A program made the translations under genes and the position numbers. Source: Pedobacter sp. HDW13 (GTDB lineage: Bacteria; Bacteroidota; Bacteroidia; Sphingobacteriales; Sphingobacteriaceae). From it: a DNA stretch of 64,000 nt. Below are positions 36,432-45,919 of this stretch, piece by piece. A model generated the notes under the pieces. The model was not told where the DNA came from. It saw only the letters and a program-made list of their open reading frames with translations, and did not search any database. The stretch lies in assembly GCF_011303555.1 (NCBI RefSeq), contig NZ_CP049868.1, forward strand, positions 1 through 64,000, read 5' to 3'. How positions within the stretch are numbered: the first letter of the stretch is position 1; the number at the start of each line of letters is the position of its first letter.

Positions 36432-37715
36432 TTATACAGTCGTATTTAAATTGGCTACTTGTTTGCTTTTTCGGGCGCGCATATAAATTACCAATAAGCC
36501 AAAGGCTACAATAAGTATAATTGGAATGGTAAGCGTAGCCTGTAAAACTTCAGGTCCGGCCAGTTTTTTGGCTTCGCTCAGTGCCAGCCCTTGCTCAGTG
36601 TCGCCGGCAGCTTTAAAATAAGTTCCTAAATCAGCTCCCTGTGGCAGGTGTTTAACAATCAGCCCGTCGTAAAAACTGCCCATAAAAATGGTATATACTG
36701 ATACGGCGAACATTCCTGCGCCACCCATTAGGTTTAAGCCTAACGCACCCGATTGCGGGATATTTTCGGCCACAAAACCAATCATGGTAGGCCAGAAATA
36801 ACAAACACCAATACCAAAAATAATGGCTGCGAAAAAAATGGCATTTCCGGTTAGCGTGCTTAGCAAATAAAGCCCTGTGGCGGCAAATATTGCCGAAAGC
36901 AACAGCACGCCTTGTGGTGCAAGTTTCTTAACTACCGGCTCGGCAAAGCCCCTGCCAATTACCATAATACCTGTAGTAAGTGTAAGCAATAAAATGGCAT
37001 TGCTGGTTACGTTTTTAAGTAGCAATCCAATCCATTGACCGGTAAATAATTCGGTAATGGCGGTGCCAAACATGCAGATAAACATGAAAATAAACAATGG
37101 CGATACTACTGCTTTATACATATCCTTGCTCGAGTAGCCTGATGATACCCGCTCGGTTACAGGGAAATCGAGTTTCGAAAACAGGTAACCATAAATTAAG
37201 GTTGGAATAAGCATCATGGCCACCTGTATTTTCCAGCCCAGGCCAATTTGCGTAAAGAAAGTAACCAATAAGGTACCGATTACAATACCACCCGGAAACC
37301 ATAAATGAAAGTGATTTAAGCGCGTGGTTTTGTTCTCAGGATATAGTGTTGCCACCAGCGGGTTACATGCTGCTTCTACCAAACCATTGGCAATACCAAT
37401 AAGCAGGGTAGAAAAAAACAATGTCCAGTAGCCCTGTGCATAAACAGTTAGTATAATGCCCGAAAGGTGAAACAGAAAGGCCAATACGAGCAACCGTTTC
37501 ATCCCGATAATATCAACAATAAATCCACCGATTACAATGGCCAGCGGGAATCCCCAGAAAGCGGTTGCGGTAATGGTGCCCAGTTGTGTTGCACTTAACT
37601 GAAAATCAATTCCCAGTTGGTTCATCATTCCGGCACGGATACCGAACGATAGCGAGGTGACCAATAGCGCAAGGCAGCTTGACCAAAATAATTTGGTCGT
37701 TTGAATTTTACTCAT
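36432..37715 (-). CDS. MFS transporter, sugar type
   Basis: The 427-residue protein has about 12 hydrophobic spans and the MFS layout. The first helix is followed by GIRAGMMNQLGIDFQLSATQ, and the loop between helices 2 and 3 has the family motif VDIIGMKRLL. The second half has a comparable loop, KKLAPQGVLLL. The large central cytoplasmic loop is short. The fold and the neighbour suggest a proton-coupled sugar or nucleoside permease, close to the FucP/NupG-like group common in Bacteroidota. It lies 109 bases downstream of a GH95-like glycosidase gene on the same strand, so it may import the released monosaccharide. Confidence 0.88.
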   Translation of the reverse strand: MSKIQTTKLFWSSCLALLVTSLSFGIRAGMMNQLGIDFQLSATQLGTITATAFWGFPLAIVIGGFIVDIIGMKRLLVLAFLFHLSGIILTVYAQGYWTLFFSTLLIGIANGLVEAACNPLVATLYPENKTTRLNHFHLWFPGGIVIGTLLVTFFTQIGLGWKIQVAMMLIPTLIYGYLFSKLDFPVTERVSSGYSSKDMYKAVVSPLFIFMFICMFGTAITELFTGQWIGLLLKNVTSNAILLLTLTTGIMVIGRGFAEPVVKKLAPQGVLLLSAIFAATGLYLLSTLTGNAIFFAAIIFGIGVCYFWPTMIGFVAENIPQSGALGLNLMGGAGMFAVSVYTIFMGSFYDGLIVKHLPQGADLGTYFKAAGDTEQGLALSEAKKLAGPEVLQATLTIPIILIVAFGLLVIYMRARKSKQVANLNTTV

Positions 37716-37824
37716 AAGTTTGGTTTTATTTGGTTTAGTTTTTATTATTTACAAGTGCTAACACTCGTAACACAATTTTAATCAATTTTTCGGAATAACT
37801 GTTGACACCTGAACATCAATGCTT

Positions 37825-40185
37825 TTAATTTAATTTTAACTGCTGAAGCATGTAAATACCTCCGGGTTTTGTTGCAAAGCTATACCGGTTGCCAACATGG
37901 CTTACAGCTATTGGCTTCCCATTTTCGGTAACGCGGATGTCGTCTCCTTTCCAGGGGTTATCAATGTAGCACCGGGTACCTCTTTCGCTGCTTATTTCGA
38001 GCTTCGAAACCTGCGTACCATCATAACTGGCCGAAACCAGGAAAGCCCCTTTTGTACGCAAACGGGTAAATGATGCCTCCTGCTTAATCCAGTTCGGAAA
38101 TAAATATAAAGTACTATCGAGGTTTTGCAGCATCATGGAATTAATGGTTTCGATCAAGGTAGTTTTCTCTGCACCGTGATGCCCATCGTTAATTAAAAAA
38201 TTGGCCTTAGCCCTGCCAACCTGTGCTTTCAGGTTTTCGATAATGATATCGGGATTAAAGCCCACCCGGGCGGCCATAATAAACCCGCTTAAGCCCAAGG
38301 CATTCATAGAGCCCAGGAAACCATTTTGCGAAACCTCATAATACTCAACCGTATTTTTGGCAATCTGCAAGGTATCGGGGTTCGAAAGCAAATTGAGTAC
38401 TTCGCAGGGATATACCGGATGCATTTGGATCATGTGATTGGGTAAATCCCAGCCGGCTTCGTTCTTGGCAAAAACAGGCAAGCCTTTATTAGGTGTTTTA
38501 GTGGGTTGTATTACTTTATATTTGGGCAGGTGCGTAAGAATATCGGTCCATAATGCCCTGCGATTGGCATCTACATTCAATTGCTTACTGTATTTAAGGA
38601 GTAAACTAAAGGTCTGTGCTACAAAGCCTAAATCGGACGGTGGATTTAAATCCCAGCTGCTTTCGTGTGCACCGGTGGTGATGGAGTAACGGTAAGAATC
38701 GCCGTAAGCTTCTTTAGTGAGGTAGTCTTCATAAAAGTCGCCACATTCGCGGATAAAGGGATAGGCCCGTTTTTTCAGGAAATCGAGATCGCCGGTATAT
38801 TCGTAATACCAGCTGAAAAGCGGCACATTGAAAGGTGCATTCATGGTTTGCTGCCAATAATAATTATAGGGTACGCCTATACCTAATCCGCCTACCAGAA
38901 AGAGCACACCCCGTGCCGATTTACCTGCCAGCGATTGATGAACACTGCCCAGATCGGTTTGGGCACGCCTTTTTCCATCGGGCACAATAGATTCGATGAA
39001 ATTGTAAAAAGGTTTGGCAATTTCGGGTCTGTTGGCCGAAAACACACTGTAAAAACCTGCCTGGCTGTTGTAGTTTAAGTGGATATCGCCATGGTACATC
39101 ATTTTATCGTCCATGTTCCAAACCCCATACATGCCGCCACAGGCCGGCGAGTGCTCATTGTAAGCCGATGCCAGAAAATAAATAGACGAGAGGTAATGCC
39201 TGTTGAGCAAATCGTCGTTCGTTTCTACATAAGATCTGCTCCACATATCTTTCCACCAGGCAGTTTTGGCTGCTTTTAGGGTATTAATGCCTGTATTATT
39301 GATCGATTTTAACCGTGCGTAAGCCCCAGCTAGCTTAGCATCATTGTTTTTTCCGCCTCCAGAAAGGTAGGTAATTACAAATACGGGTTTGGTATTGGTA
39401 AGTACAAAGAAGGTATTAACCTTTGATTTAGAACCCAAACTTAATACAGCAGTTGCGCCAACAATGCGGGTAGATACACCTGCTTTCGAAATCCACCTTA
39501 CATCGGTTGTTTTGGTTTGACGTGTAACCTGCCCTACCTGATTGTTAATTGCGGCATGGGTTGCATAGGTTGCTGTAGCAGTATCGGCAAATGTTTCTAC
39601 CGATATACTCACAGGTATTTTTGAAGTGGTAGTAAGCTCGGTAACTATAATATTTTCGTTTACGGCCATCCAGCTTTTCATGTTTACAGGTTGGACTGTG
39701 GCTGTAGCCATGCGCAATTCGTTTCCTAGCTGGTCCATCTGGTAATTAAAACCTGTAGCAATAGCAGGCGAATTCACAGTAATTTGTACACCACCTACTG
39801 GCAATGCTGCGGGCCCGTTACCTGCCCAGTCGCTCCAGCCATCGGTTACAAAATCTACCTTCGAGAGGTGAAAGGTCTGGCTGTTCTCTGCTGTGTGGGA
39901 AACCACACCGACATCGCCATTGCCCATGTATGGTCCTATGGGTGCATTATTGGTTTTAATGCTGTTATAACTGAAAGGCGCATTCCAGGTAGCGGTAAGC
40001 AGCTGCTTCTTTTTGGTAAAGAATTCTGCATCGGCTTTGGCTTGTTTAGCGGCTATTATCTTTTGGTTTACCTGGCCGGAAAGTTTATTTGCATTGGTCT
40101 GCTGGGCATGTACCAGCAAGCCCCAATTGTATAAAAGGGCTATGGTACCCAGCATTAAAACGCTGTGTTTCTTCTTGATTAGCAT
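37825..40185 (-). CDS. Exported GH95-like glycoside hydrolase
   Basis: The 786-residue protein has a signal peptide ending near VHAQQ. A beta-rich N-terminal domain with PIGPYMGNGDVGVVSHTAEN is followed by an (alpha/alpha)6-barrel with GGMYGVWNMDDKMMYHGDIH, continuing LNYNSQAGFYSVFSANR, then PFIRECGDFYEDYL and TTGAHESSWD. A short beta domain closes the protein. These features fit the GH95 group (alpha-L-fucosidases and relatives), though the match is remote and another six-hairpin family is possible. The likely acid and base residues are not assigned here. It is probably periplasmic, and forms a two-gene unit with the MFS transporter downstream. Confidence 0.8.
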   Translation of the reverse strand: MLIKKKHSVLMLGTIALLYNWGLLVHAQQTNANKLSGQVNQKIIAAKQAKADAEFFTKKKQLLTATWNAPFSYNSIKTNNAPIGPYMGNGDVGVVSHTAENSQTFHLSKVDFVTDGWSDWAGNGPAALPVGGVQITVNSPAIATGFNYQMDQLGNELRMATATVQPVNMKSWMAVNENIIVTELTTTSKIPVSISVETFADTATATYATHAAINNQVGQVTRQTKTTDVRWISKAGVSTRIVGATAVLSLGSKSKVNTFFVLTNTKPVFVITYLSGGGKNNDAKLAGAYARLKSINNTGINTLKAAKTAWWKDMWSRSYVETNDDLLNRHYLSSIYFLASAYNEHSPACGGMYGVWNMDDKMMYHGDIHLNYNSQAGFYSVFSANRPEIAKPFYNFIESIVPDGKRRAQTDLGSVHQSLAGKSARGVLFLVGGLGIGVPYNYYWQQTMNAPFNVPLFSWYYEYTGDLDFLKKRAYPFIRECGDFYEDYLTKEAYGDSYRYSITTGAHESSWDLNPPSDLGFVAQTFSLLLKYSKQLNVDANRRALWTDILTHLPKYKVIQPTKTPNKGLPVFAKNEAGWDLPNHMIQMHPVYPCEVLNLLSNPDTLQIAKNTVEYYEVSQNGFLGSMNALGLSGFIMAARVGFNPDIIIENLKAQVGRAKANFLINDGHHGAEKTTLIETINSMMLQNLDSTLYLFPNWIKQEASFTRLRTKGAFLVSASYDGTQVSKLEISSERGTRCYIDNPWKGDDIRVTENGKPIAVSHVGNRYSFATKPGGIYMLQQLKLN

Positions 40186-40725
40186 ATTTGGTTAATTTGT
40201 GTGTGTTGTCCTAAATCTGGTGTAGATTCGGGACTTCAAGGAACACATTTATTTGCGCAGTTTGTTTAACGATTTTGCCAAGTTTTTAAATGATATTGGC
40301 ATTATGTACAGACATGCACCAAATAAGCAGAGTGCTGTTAATTTTTAACCAGATACGACATTTAAGCTTCAATATGTTAATATGACTTACATGGTTAAAT
40401 AGCAGGGTTTATTTTTTACCACCTAAGACATCTAAGGGAATTGTCAATGCTGAGGGTCAATTTATTTCATAAAAATCAATATGAATAACAGCCCATTCAA
40501 GGTCGTCATTTCGAGCGAAGTGCAGCGTAGTCGAGAAATCTGTCTTTATAGATTTCTCCGTTCCACTACTGGTGAAAAACCGGTTGGCTTCAGTCGAAAT
40601 GACGATTCTTCTGATGGGTCTGTCATTAATGGAGCAGCGAAGCATCTTCTTCCGTTCGCAATACAGAATATGTGCTTCGACTAAGGTTTTAGCAGTAGCC
40701 TGGCTTATGTTAGGATAAGCTTTTT
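40186..40725. other. Intergenic region holding repeat copy C
   Basis: Apart from the dispersed repeat at 40504-40604, nothing is recognised. Short ORFs through the repeat are not considered genes. Confidence 0.55.
40504..40604 (-). repeat. Dispersed intergenic repeat, copy C (inverted relative to A and B)
   Basis: It reads CGTCATTTCGAGCGAAGTGC to GGCTTCAGTCGAAATGACG, the reverse complement of copy B with close identity. Together with copy B it flanks the MFS and GH95-like genes as a 4.2-kb inverted pair. Confidence 0.8.
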
Positions 40726-41145
40726 TTATTTAAAAATGAGAATAAAAATATTAATGCAAATAATAATAGAAATTCTGCAACAATTGGCTGAAGTAAAAAC
40801 ATTGCTATTCTTTTTTCTACTTAAAAACAGATATAGTCCCATTGTTAAAAGCAAAATAGCTTCTATCAAATAGAAAAACCAATCCAGTTCGCCAAACATT
40901 TTAATTGAACACGAACCAATAATGAACCAGATTAAAGCATGCAAAATGCCAAAAGATATTGATCGAAATATCCTTTTTTCATTTTTAACAGCAAAAAGAT
41001 ACCAGCAAAAAACAAAATAATAAAAAGCTAATAAATAACAAGATACAAGTGCCGGAACAACAGATTTTGTTTCTACTATAAGTGATGAGATAGCTATTCC
41101 TCCAAATATTAGTTCTTCAGGTTTAAATACCTTTTTTGAAAACAT
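40726..41145 (-). CDS. Small integral membrane protein, unknown
   Basis: The 139-residue protein has four likely membrane spans (VVPALVSCYLLAFYYFVFCW, IFRSISFGILHALIWFIIGS, LDWFFYLIEAILLLTMGLYL and a final IIICINIFILIF). Short basic loops (KNEKR, SRKKNS) face the cytoplasm. I recognise no family. It is more AT-rich than most genes here, and lies beside a repeat and two broken genes, so it may belong to an accessory segment. Its function is unknown. Confidence 0.55.
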   Translation of the reverse strand: MFSKKVFKPEELIFGGIAISSLIVETKSVVPALVSCYLLAFYYFVFCWYLFAVKNEKRIFRSISFGILHALIWFIIGSCSIKMFGELDWFFYLIEAILLLTMGLYLFLSRKKNSNVFTSANCCRISIIICINIFILIFK

Positions 41146-41310
41146 AAATTACTATGTAAATCTTAATCAACTCCTAATGTCCTTAGTGATCCGGATTGTT
41201 ATTAGGGCTTATACTTTATTAAACTTTTCAGTTTCTGATTAATCATTAAACCACGAATCAAAAATGTATTAAGCCTTCAGGTTTTAGTTTTCCTGAAGAT
41301 GCTTAACATT

Positions 41311-41421
41311 TTACCTTTTTCTTCTTAAAAACCTGATAATTAAGAACAATATATAAATTAAAAATACCGTATTAAACAATGTCCATAAGACCATGGACCA
41401 TGAGATGGCGTTAACTTCCAT
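41311..41421 (-). CDS. 36-residue single-span membrane protein
   Basis: The frame starts at an ATG (41419-41421) and stops with TAA (41311-41313). The product MEVNAISWSMVLWTLFNTVF continues LIYILFLIIRFLRRKR. It has a short polar N-terminus, one hydrophobic span and a basic end, with inferred N-out, C-in topology. The pattern is that of real small membrane proteins, and the spacing suits a single gene. There is no other support, so this is a moderate-confidence call. Confidence 0.45.
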   Translation of the reverse strand: MEVNAISWSMVLWTLFNTVFLIYILFLIIRFLRRKR

Positions 41422-41634
41422 AATTACAAAAATCTGCTTGTTTGAGTGATTTGAATAACAACGATTTTAAATTTTATTTGCTGCGTGTATATTTTGCCCG
41501 AACATTCGGCCACAACATTACAGTTAGCAGTTCATTGTACCCTCAAATATAATTAATTCATATTATTGTTACAGCTTTGTCCAAACTGGTACAAGCGCCA
41601 ACGCCCGCAGCAGCTGCCTTACTCATATCATCAT

Positions 41635-42189
41635 TCAAATCCTTTCGTACCGCAACACCACGCAACCATTACTCAAAGTTTGCGTGCCTGCAAGATTTAA
41701 CCCCAGATGCACAGGCAATTGCATTTCAGCAAACAAACGTCTCCCTTGCCCAACCATTAGCGGGTGCACAACCAGATGAAACTCATCTACCAAGCCCAGC
41801 TCAATTAACCGTGCAGGTAACTCAACCCCTCCGGTAGAAATTGCTTTGCCAGGTTGCTGCTTTAGTTTGAGTATTTCTTCTTTCAGGTTATCGCCAATAA
41901 TTGTGGTTTGCCTGTCGTCTACCTCTTTTAAAGTACGCGAAACCATTACCCGATCTAAAACTGAAAACACTTTGGCAAATGCATTGGCAGCTCGGCCCAT
42001 CGATTGATTTTGTGCAATCCCAGGCCAAAAAGGTACCATAAGTTCGTAGGTTTTCCGGCCGTAAATTACCAGATCAACACTTTCCAGTAGTTCCCTAAAA
42101 TAGTCTTAAATTTCGTCGCCACCTGTAAATTTGGTATGATCACAACAGCCATCTAAAGTGATGTTAATGCCATAAATCAGCTTTCTCAT
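41635..42189 (-). pseudogene. Dihydrofolate-reductase-family (RibD C-terminal-like) gene with an internal stop
   Basis: An ATG at 42187-42189 opens a typical DHFR-family start (MRKLIYGINITLDGC). At codon 28 the frame meets TAA (42106-42108) in the context GGDEI-stop-DYFRELL. After this the same frame continues with expected family motifs: SVDLVIYGRKTYELMVPFWP, STGGVELPARLIELGLVDEF and VHPLMVGQGRRLF. The intact gene would code for about 184 residues. A later ATG at 42039 could only give a protein without the N-terminal strand and cofactor-binding lead. A nonsense mutation (or a base error) is the simplest explanation. It was probably a pyrimidine or pterin reductase of unknown substrate. Confidence 0.85.
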
Positions 42190-42324
42190 TCCGATAATTT
42201 TGTTCTGCTTAAAATTAGGAAAGTTTCGGCATTTTTTTCTGTCCTCAAATCTTTCAAAATTCGATTAACGCTAAGATCTGGCCTAAACAATAATCCGGAA
42301 TGTAATTTTGTCATCTTGTTTGTT

Positions 42325-43223
42325 TTAGATTATCCTCACTCCTGACAAATCCACTCCTACACCTTTTAAAGCAGCATAAGTTAATTTATCCATTGCTGCG
42401 CCATTAAAGCAGATGGTTTTGAGCACACGGTAATATTTATTCGTCAACGCATACTGGGCACGAAAAGATACATTCCGTAATGTAGCTCCTTTGAACGAGG
42501 TTTCATGTAAAGCAGTATTGTTAAATTTTACTCCGGTAAAAACCTGATCATCAAAACATACACCGCTCAGATCTGAATATTTGAAATCCACCCTTCAAAA
42601 ACGCAATTTTCAAATAGTGTTGTTCTGAGATCGGTCTTACCTAGCTTGGTACCAGTTAAATTAGCGCCGATAAATCTTGTCCCCATCAAACCCGACCTGC
42701 TAAATTCGGTACCTGTTAAACTGGTGCCATTGAAACTTGCATCTGCCAGATCTACGGCAGCAAATACACAATCCTTCAAATTTGCACCATCAAAATTGGC
42801 CTCGCGCAAATCACTGGCAATAAAGGAACTACCAGTCAAGTCTGCCTTAGAAAAATTAGAACCTCGCAAGGCACTTCCTTTAAACTTTCTTTTATGTGCA
42901 ATAATCTCCGAAAAGTCACTATCAGGCAGGTTGCTCCCACTAAAACTAACCAGGTCGTGGGCATCAGTCAAGCCGGGAGAGCCGGGGCTTTCGGTCTGCT
43001 TCGTCTCTCCGTCAGACGCAAAATCCTCAGAAAAATAATTCAGGTCTACACCAAACACCTTTGCAAGCCTGTTAAATGTAATCAGGTCGGGAATCGACTC
43101 GCCACGCTCCCACTTACCAACAGCCTGTGGGCTGATAAATAATTGCTGTGCTAGTTCTGCCTGCGACTTATTGAGTTTTTTTCTTGCTTCGGATATTTTA
43201 TTACCGATCATCTTCATTTCCAT
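42325..43223 (-). pseudogene. HTH-XRE/pentapeptide-repeat gene, frameshifted
   Basis: Two frames make up one gene. The first (43223-42567) has an N-terminal Xre/Cro helix-turn-helix (ISEARKKLNKSQAELAQQLF, SPQAVGKWERGESIPD). A run of pentapeptide repeats follows (SNFSKADLTGSSF, ANFDGANLKDC, TRFIGANLTGTKL). It then goes out of frame after ENCVFEG. The second frame (42591-42325) picks up exactly there with VDFKYSDLSGVCFDDQVF and continues the repeats to the end. One base is missing in the GAAGGGTGG stretch near 42589-42593. The intact protein would be about 300 residues: a DNA-binding head and a beta-helix body. The fusion is uncommon, and its role is unknown. Confidence 0.85.
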
Positions 43224-43534
43224 AATACTGCTTTTAATAATCTTTTAAAGACTCAAAGATAATCTACCTCAATAGCCAAATCGCTAGAAGTACAGCAACT
43301 TCTGGTTGTTTAATACGCTACCTGTAGTTGTTTTTTTTACAAATACAGGTTATATAGCTTGCGTTAGCCTTTTATATCAAATCTCTCGACTATAAAATAA
43401 GCTGAATAGCGCAAATTAAAATGATCTCTTTACAATTACACAGGCAGTCGGATTAAAGTTATCAAATTACAAATTCAGTAAATCAACAAATTTTCAAATA
43501 AAAATGTAAACTTTGTAAATAAAAACCTGACAAT
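43224..43534. other. Intergenic region before the membrane-anchored regulator
   Basis: No gene is supported. It is AT-rich and contains an AGAAGT/ACTTCT inverted repeat (43286-43303). A TAAACTTTG sequence at about 43508 is close to, but not a match for, a -7 element. Confidence 0.4.
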
Positions 43535-44428
43535 ATGCAGCTTAACCAAAATATCCTCTCGGGGAAAAGAAAGTACCTCTGCGGATTGGTATTACTCGTG
43601 TTTATTACCATAATCGGTGCAGCTTCTGGTATGACTGGCAGTAACGACTTTGATATGGCCAGAAGAGAGGTTTTGCTCCGCAAGCTCGGGCATGAACTAC
43701 TCTTACAGTCGGGCGATAGCACATCGAGGGTACTCCCGGTAAAAAAGATCGCCAAAAATGAGTACCAGATCAGGTTTGAAAACGAGCTTACTTTTAGAAC
43801 TGACTCCCTGGTGAATACCACACGGCGTTTGTTGGCCAAAGCCCCATTCGCGAGTGATTATATTGTCAATATTCAGAATAGTGGCAGCTCAAGCATAGTT
43901 TATGGATATGCTATCTCCAAAAATAAAAATGATGATATTGTAGCATGTAAGGGAAGGCTGCAGCCTAAAGGACGCTACATGGTTAACGTAAAATTTAAAC
44001 CGATTGGCATAAATACCGGAAAGAATGGATATCTTTTGGGTAGCCTGCCATTTTTAGCATTTATTGGCTTTATTTTTTTGAAATCGGTTAAACCACGAAG
44101 GACTTTACCTGGTAACGATCAAAATACTGACATCTTAGCTTTAGGATCATTTTTGTTTGATGCAAAGAACCATAAACTGACAATAAATGAAAAGACGATA
44201 AACCTGACTGGAACTGAAACACGTTTGCTGCTTATTTTTGCATTGTCTCCTAACGAGACTATAGCGCGAAGCCGCCTGCAAAAAGAAATATGGGAAGATG
44301 AAGGTGTTATTGTAGGGCGTAGTTTGGATATGTTCATATCAAAGCTCAGAAAAAAACTGGAATTCGATCCGAATATTAAAATTGTTGTTATACGTAGCAA
44401 AGGATACAGGCTGGAAACCAGTGCTTAA
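43535..44428 (+). CDS. Membrane-anchored winged-helix regulator (reversed ToxR-like order)
   Basis: The 297-residue protein has a first membrane span at about 13-33. A periplasmic domain of about 130 residues follows (LLLQSGDSTSRVLPVKKIAK, VNIQNSGSSSIVYGYAIS). A second span is at 168-186 (LLGSLPFLAFIGFIFLK). The C-terminal cytoplasmic OmpR/PhoB-type winged helix has LTGTETRLLLIFALSPNETI and RSLDMFISKLRKKL. This puts the DNA-binding domain at the C-terminus rather than the N-terminus as in ToxR. It would sense the periplasm directly and bind DNA while held in the membrane. No kinase partner is needed. It stands alone; its targets are not known. Confidence 0.85.
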   Translation: MQLNQNILSGKRKYLCGLVLLVFITIIGAASGMTGSNDFDMARREVLLRKLGHELLLQSGDSTSRVLPVKKIAKNEYQIRFENELTFRTDSLVNTTRRLLAKAPFASDYIVNIQNSGSSSIVYGYAISKNKNDDIVACKGRLQPKGRYMVNVKFKPIGINTGKNGYLLGSLPFLAFIGFIFLKSVKPRRTLPGNDQNTDILALGSFLFDAKNHKLTINEKTINLTGTETRLLLIFALSPNETIARSRLQKEIWEDEGVIVGRSLDMFISKLRKKLEFDPNIKIVVIRSKGYRLETSA

Positions 44429-44582
44429 AAAAGATTAATAAATTACCCCCATGGGAGATACTATTATCTTCCTGAAAATATATGCCAAACTATTCTGTAT
44501 CGGATATTCTTTTCTAATGTTCCTTTACAATTTACCAATTTTATCAACAACTGCTCAGGGGTATTTAATTATCATTTAAAAA

Positions 44583-44595
44583 TTGCAAATTGCAA
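44583..44595. promoter_or_regulatory. Candidate operator for the TetR-family gene
   Basis: TTGCAA-A-TTGCAA is a perfect 13-base inverted repeat ending 17 bases before the TetR-family start codon, the usual place for an autoregulatory site. Confidence 0.35.
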
Positions 44596-44611
44596 GAAAT
44601 AAACCAATCCG

Positions 44612-45244
44612 ATGACCAGGAAAACTACTGATGGCCCTTTAAGAAACAAAGAGAGAACAAAAAAAGCAATGGTCTCAGCAGTGGGTAAAATCCTGGTTAA
44701 GGACGGATTTAAAGGCCTGAATGTTAGTAAAGTTGCAGCAAAAGCTAAAATCGACCGCAAATTAATCTACGATTATTTTGGCGGCATGGAAGGATTGGTT
44801 AAGGAATACCTAAACACCAGGGATTTCTGGGCATCTAACACCGAGCAAATCGAACAGGCTATACCAGAAAATATCGAAGATCTGGGTAAAGCAGCAACCT
44901 ACGATGTACTGGAAAAACAGCTTGATTCGCTGATGGAAAATGCAGAAATGCGCAGCATCATTACCTGGGCGCTTTGCGAGAACCTGAAACCCTTAAGAGA
45001 ACTCAATGAAGATCGGGAGGCACTAGCTGAATCTTTTTTTAGCAATCTGGCCGACGCTTACTTTAAAGATAAGGATAAAAATTTCAGGGCAGTGGTTGCT
45101 ATTTTGATCAGTGCGAACTATTACATGACCCTGATCAGCCAAATGAACGGCAGTACTATCTGCGGAATCGACATTCAAAAGGAGGAAGACAGGGATGCGG
45201 TAAAAAAGACATTTAAACAGATCATTGACTGGGCATACGCTTAA
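44612..45244 (+). CDS. TetR/AcrR-family transcriptional repressor
   Basis: The 210-residue protein has a clear TetR N-terminus: AMVSAVGKILVKDGFKGLNV, SKVAAKAKIDRKLIYDYFGG, with the HTH at about 25-65. The rest is the helical ligand-binding domain. It resembles the group of TetR regulators in which the tyrosine-rich recognition helix (KLIYDYF) is retained and the C-terminal domain is divergent, so the ligand cannot be predicted. There is no obvious co-transcribed target; the next gene is on the opposite strand. A palindrome just upstream may be its own operator. Confidence 0.9.
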   Translation: MTRKTTDGPLRNKERTKKAMVSAVGKILVKDGFKGLNVSKVAAKAKIDRKLIYDYFGGMEGLVKEYLNTRDFWASNTEQIEQAIPENIEDLGKAATYDVLEKQLDSLMENAEMRSIITWALCENLKPLRELNEDREALAESFFSNLADAYFKDKDKNFRAVVAILISANYYMTLISQMNGSTICGIDIQKEEDRDAVKKTFKQIIDWAYA

Positions 45245-45484
45245 GGGAATATTTGATCTCTTCGCTTTGCATTGAGCTTTCAGCAAACTGCTCACAAACC
45301 CTTTTTAAGACAATGTAATAAAAAGCTCATACTTGATTTACAAGAATAGGTAGTATTAAGTTGATGTACTCCAAAAATTGAACAAAAACTTTTGGAGCAC
45401 ACCTCAAAAAGAGCGATTTCTTTGATTGAGAGTTACAGTTTTACACATACAACACGCCTGCGCAAACGAAAGCATATACTGACC

Positions 45485-45919
45485 TTAACCCTCATAGCCC
45501 GGGTCGAACTCTATAATCCACTCAATACCATATTTATCCCTGAACATTCCGGCATAAGTACCCCAGGGGCTATCGTCAATAGGTCCTTCCACTTCTCCTC
45601 CGCCTGATAATCCGTTAAATATTTTATCGGCTTCTTCGCGGCTTTCGGTATTCACATATATTTTAGAACGGTTTTCATTTTCGCTTACCTGCCCTAAAAA
45701 TCCGGGAATATCGTTGGCTATTAATACATTGTTTTTACCGAGTGGCAAGCCGATGTACATTATTTTATTTGCCTCCTCTTCGGCTACCTCAAACCCGGGG
45801 CCTGATAAGTCTTTAAAGCGCGTGATTTTTGTAAACTCTCCACCAAAAACTGATTTGTAAAATGTGAATGCTTCTTCGGCATTGCCATTGAAGTTGATCC
45901 AGGGATTAATTGCTCTCAT
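45485..45919 (-). CDS. VOC-family protein, PhnB-like
   Basis: The 144-residue protein is a vicinal-oxygen-chelate fold of the PhnB/glyoxalase-like type. It has the family opening INPWINFNGNAEEAFTFYKS, the central IMYIGLPLGKNNVLIANDIP, and the late GTYAGMFRDKYGIEWIIEF. Metal ligands are weakly conserved in this group, so a binding or lyase function cannot be predicted. The gene is single, between a TetR gene and a lipoprotein gene on the other strand. Confidence 0.88.
   Translation of the reverse strand: MRAINPWINFNGNAEEAFTFYKSVFGGEFTKITRFKDLSGPGFEVAEEEANKIMYIGLPLGKNNVLIANDIPGFLGQVSENENRSKIYVNTESREEADKIFNGLSGGGEVEGPIDDSPWGTYAGMFRDKYGIEWIIEFDPGYEG

Noticed and set aside
25014..40185. One large polysaccharide-utilisation locus including the GH95-like gene
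   Set aside because: The GH95/MFS pair is separated from the SusCD operon by the esterase gene, repeats and a change of transcription unit. A functional link is possible but not shown.
36290..40604. Composite transposon carrying MFS and GH95-like genes
   Set aside because: No transposase, no target-site duplication seen, and the same repeat occurs alone at 10429.
41577..41837. 86-codon plus-strand frame across the DHFR pseudogene
   Set aside because: It is antisense to recognisable DHFR-family sequence and is Ala/Gln/Pro rich only through frame shift of that sequence.
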